From positions 1-7,163 of the forward strand of contig CANJOG010000094.1 in assembly GCA_947475475.1 (NCBI GenBank): a DNA stretch of 7,163 nucleotides, in the 5' to 3' direction. The notes under the pieces are model-generated. The model searched no databases, was not told the DNA's origin, and worked only from the letters and a program-made list of their open reading frames with translations. Shown here piece by piece: positions 6,915 to 7,163 of this stretch (positions are counted from its first letter, which is position 1; every line of letters begins with the position of its first letter). The position numbers and the translations under genes were made by a program. This DNA is from Acetobacteraceae bacterium (GTDB lineage Bacteria; Pseudomonadota; Alphaproteobacteria; Acetobacterales; Acetobacteraceae).

Positions 6915-7077
6915 GTCCGCCAATCGCAGGGCGCATAAGTGGGGTGAAGCCCAGTGTGAAAATGATTCGCCTAGTCTCGAGCGGAAGGCATGCAGTTTCC
7001 GGCCAACCGATACAACATCATTATTATTGCCGTTCCATTATTTTGTAGAACGATTTTTTCCATACTGCACGCTTTTA
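6915..7077. other. Intergenic spacer between pdeM and the insertion sequence
   Basis: No convincing gene is present in these 163 bases. The right half, from about 7005, is clearly AT-rich compared with the rest of the window, with ATT repeats near 7018-7028. It contains the terminator-like hairpin listed separately. A 28-codon frame from ATG 6962 has no supporting feature. Confidence 0.5.
7031..7059 (+). terminator. Weak intrinsic terminator candidate downstream of pdeM
   Basis: CGTTC (7031-7035) pairs with GAACG (7048-7052), followed by A and six T residues (7054-7059). The stem is only 5 base pairs with a 12-base loop, so it is weak, but the T-run is on the correct strand to end the helicase-pdeM transcript about 120 bases after its stop. 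Confidence 0.35.
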
Positions 7078-7163
7078 GGCTCAGGACTCATTGATTGAGC
7101 CAGAAGGCGACGGTAGCAGCGAGGCAGATAGCTGAGAAAAAGGTGTGGGCGCACCTGTCGTAG
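7078..7163 (-). mobile_element. End of an IS5-family insertion sequence (partial)
   Basis: The - strand encodes the C-terminus of an IS5-type transposase running off the window, so this is the transposase 3' end of the element. The outer end is placed at about GGCTCAGGACTCATT (7078 onward). It follows TTA (7075-7077), which would suit a 3-base TNA target duplication as made by IS1031-like elements. The exact boundary is inferred because the other terminal repeat is outside the window. GGCTCA (7078-7083) and TGAGCC (7096-7101) form an inverted repeat at the tip. Confidence 0.65.
7088..7163 (-). CDS. IS5-family transposase, C-terminal fragment (partial)
   Basis: Read on the - strand from the window edge, the last 24 codons give YDRCAHTFFSAICLAA, then TVAFWLNQ and TGA (7088-7090). 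The pattern Y-D-R-x-A-x-x-F near the end, followed by a hydrophobic tail, is the standard C-terminus of IS5 transposases of the IS1031/IS427 type; the Tyr/Arg stretch follows the catalytic Glu region. The visible part has no frameshift or early stop. Whether the whole gene is intact, or split into two frames as in some IS427 members, cannot be seen. The stop lies about 10 bases inside the presumed IS end, as is common in compact elements. Confidence 0.75.
   Translation of the reverse strand, partial: YDRCAHTFFSAICLAATVAFWLNQ

Noticed and set aside
6940..6954. TGGG/CCCA hairpin after the pdeM stop as a terminator
   Set aside because: Only 4 base pairs and no following T-run; the hairpin at 7031-7059 is a better candidate.
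6962..7048. Small 28-codon frame after pdeM
   Set aside because: No ribosome site, no recognisable sequence, and it runs into the terminator-like hairpin in AT-rich DNA.

Overview
The window is 7.2 kb of GC-rich (roughly 60% or more by eye), gene-dense bacterial chromosome. Codon use strongly favours G/C in third positions, and the gene types fit an alphaproteobacterium: an LLM flavin oxidoreductase, a Liv-type binding protein, an Lhr-Core helicase with PdeM, and an IS5-type element. An Acetobacterales/Rhodospirillales-like host is a guess, because no rRNA or other phylogenetic marker is present.

Left part (1-1457, + strand). A possible tail of an upstream gene is followed by a single-domain rhodanese. 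Next comes an exported alpha/beta hydrolase of the dienelactone-hydrolase type with a complete Ser-Asp-His triad. The hydrolase ends in a 7-base convergent overlap with the next gene, close to a perfect hairpin.

Middle part (1451-3515, - strand). A probable two-gene operon reads leftward. It encodes a secreted branched-chain-amino-acid-type ABC substrate-binding protein, then an LLM-class flavin/F420-type oxidoreductase. No permease or ATPase genes accompany them here. The pairing suggests uptake followed by oxidation of a small organic compound, but the substrate cannot be read from the sequence.

Divergent region (3516-3702). This 187-base spacer separates the binding protein from the helicase gene. 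It contains three copies of an ATTAGG-type element, two of them inverted, and an imperfect hairpin on the helicase side. It is the best regulatory candidate in the window.

Right part (3703-6914, + strand). An Lhr-Core type DEXH helicase is followed 38 bases later by a PdeM-type metallophosphoesterase. These are two members of a known four-gene DNA-repair cluster (helicase, ATP-dependent ligase, MBL-fold exonuclease, phosphoesterase). The ligase and exonuclease are absent from both flanks visible here.

Right edge (6915-7163). An AT-rich stretch with a weak terminator-like hairpin leads into the end of an IS5-family insertion sequence. The last 24 codons of its transposase are visible on the - strand. 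I see no CRISPR array, tRNA, rRNA, phage gene or clearly new system. The least explained items are the ATTAGG spacer, the reduced repair cluster with an IS beside it, and the orphan binding protein/oxidoreductase pair.
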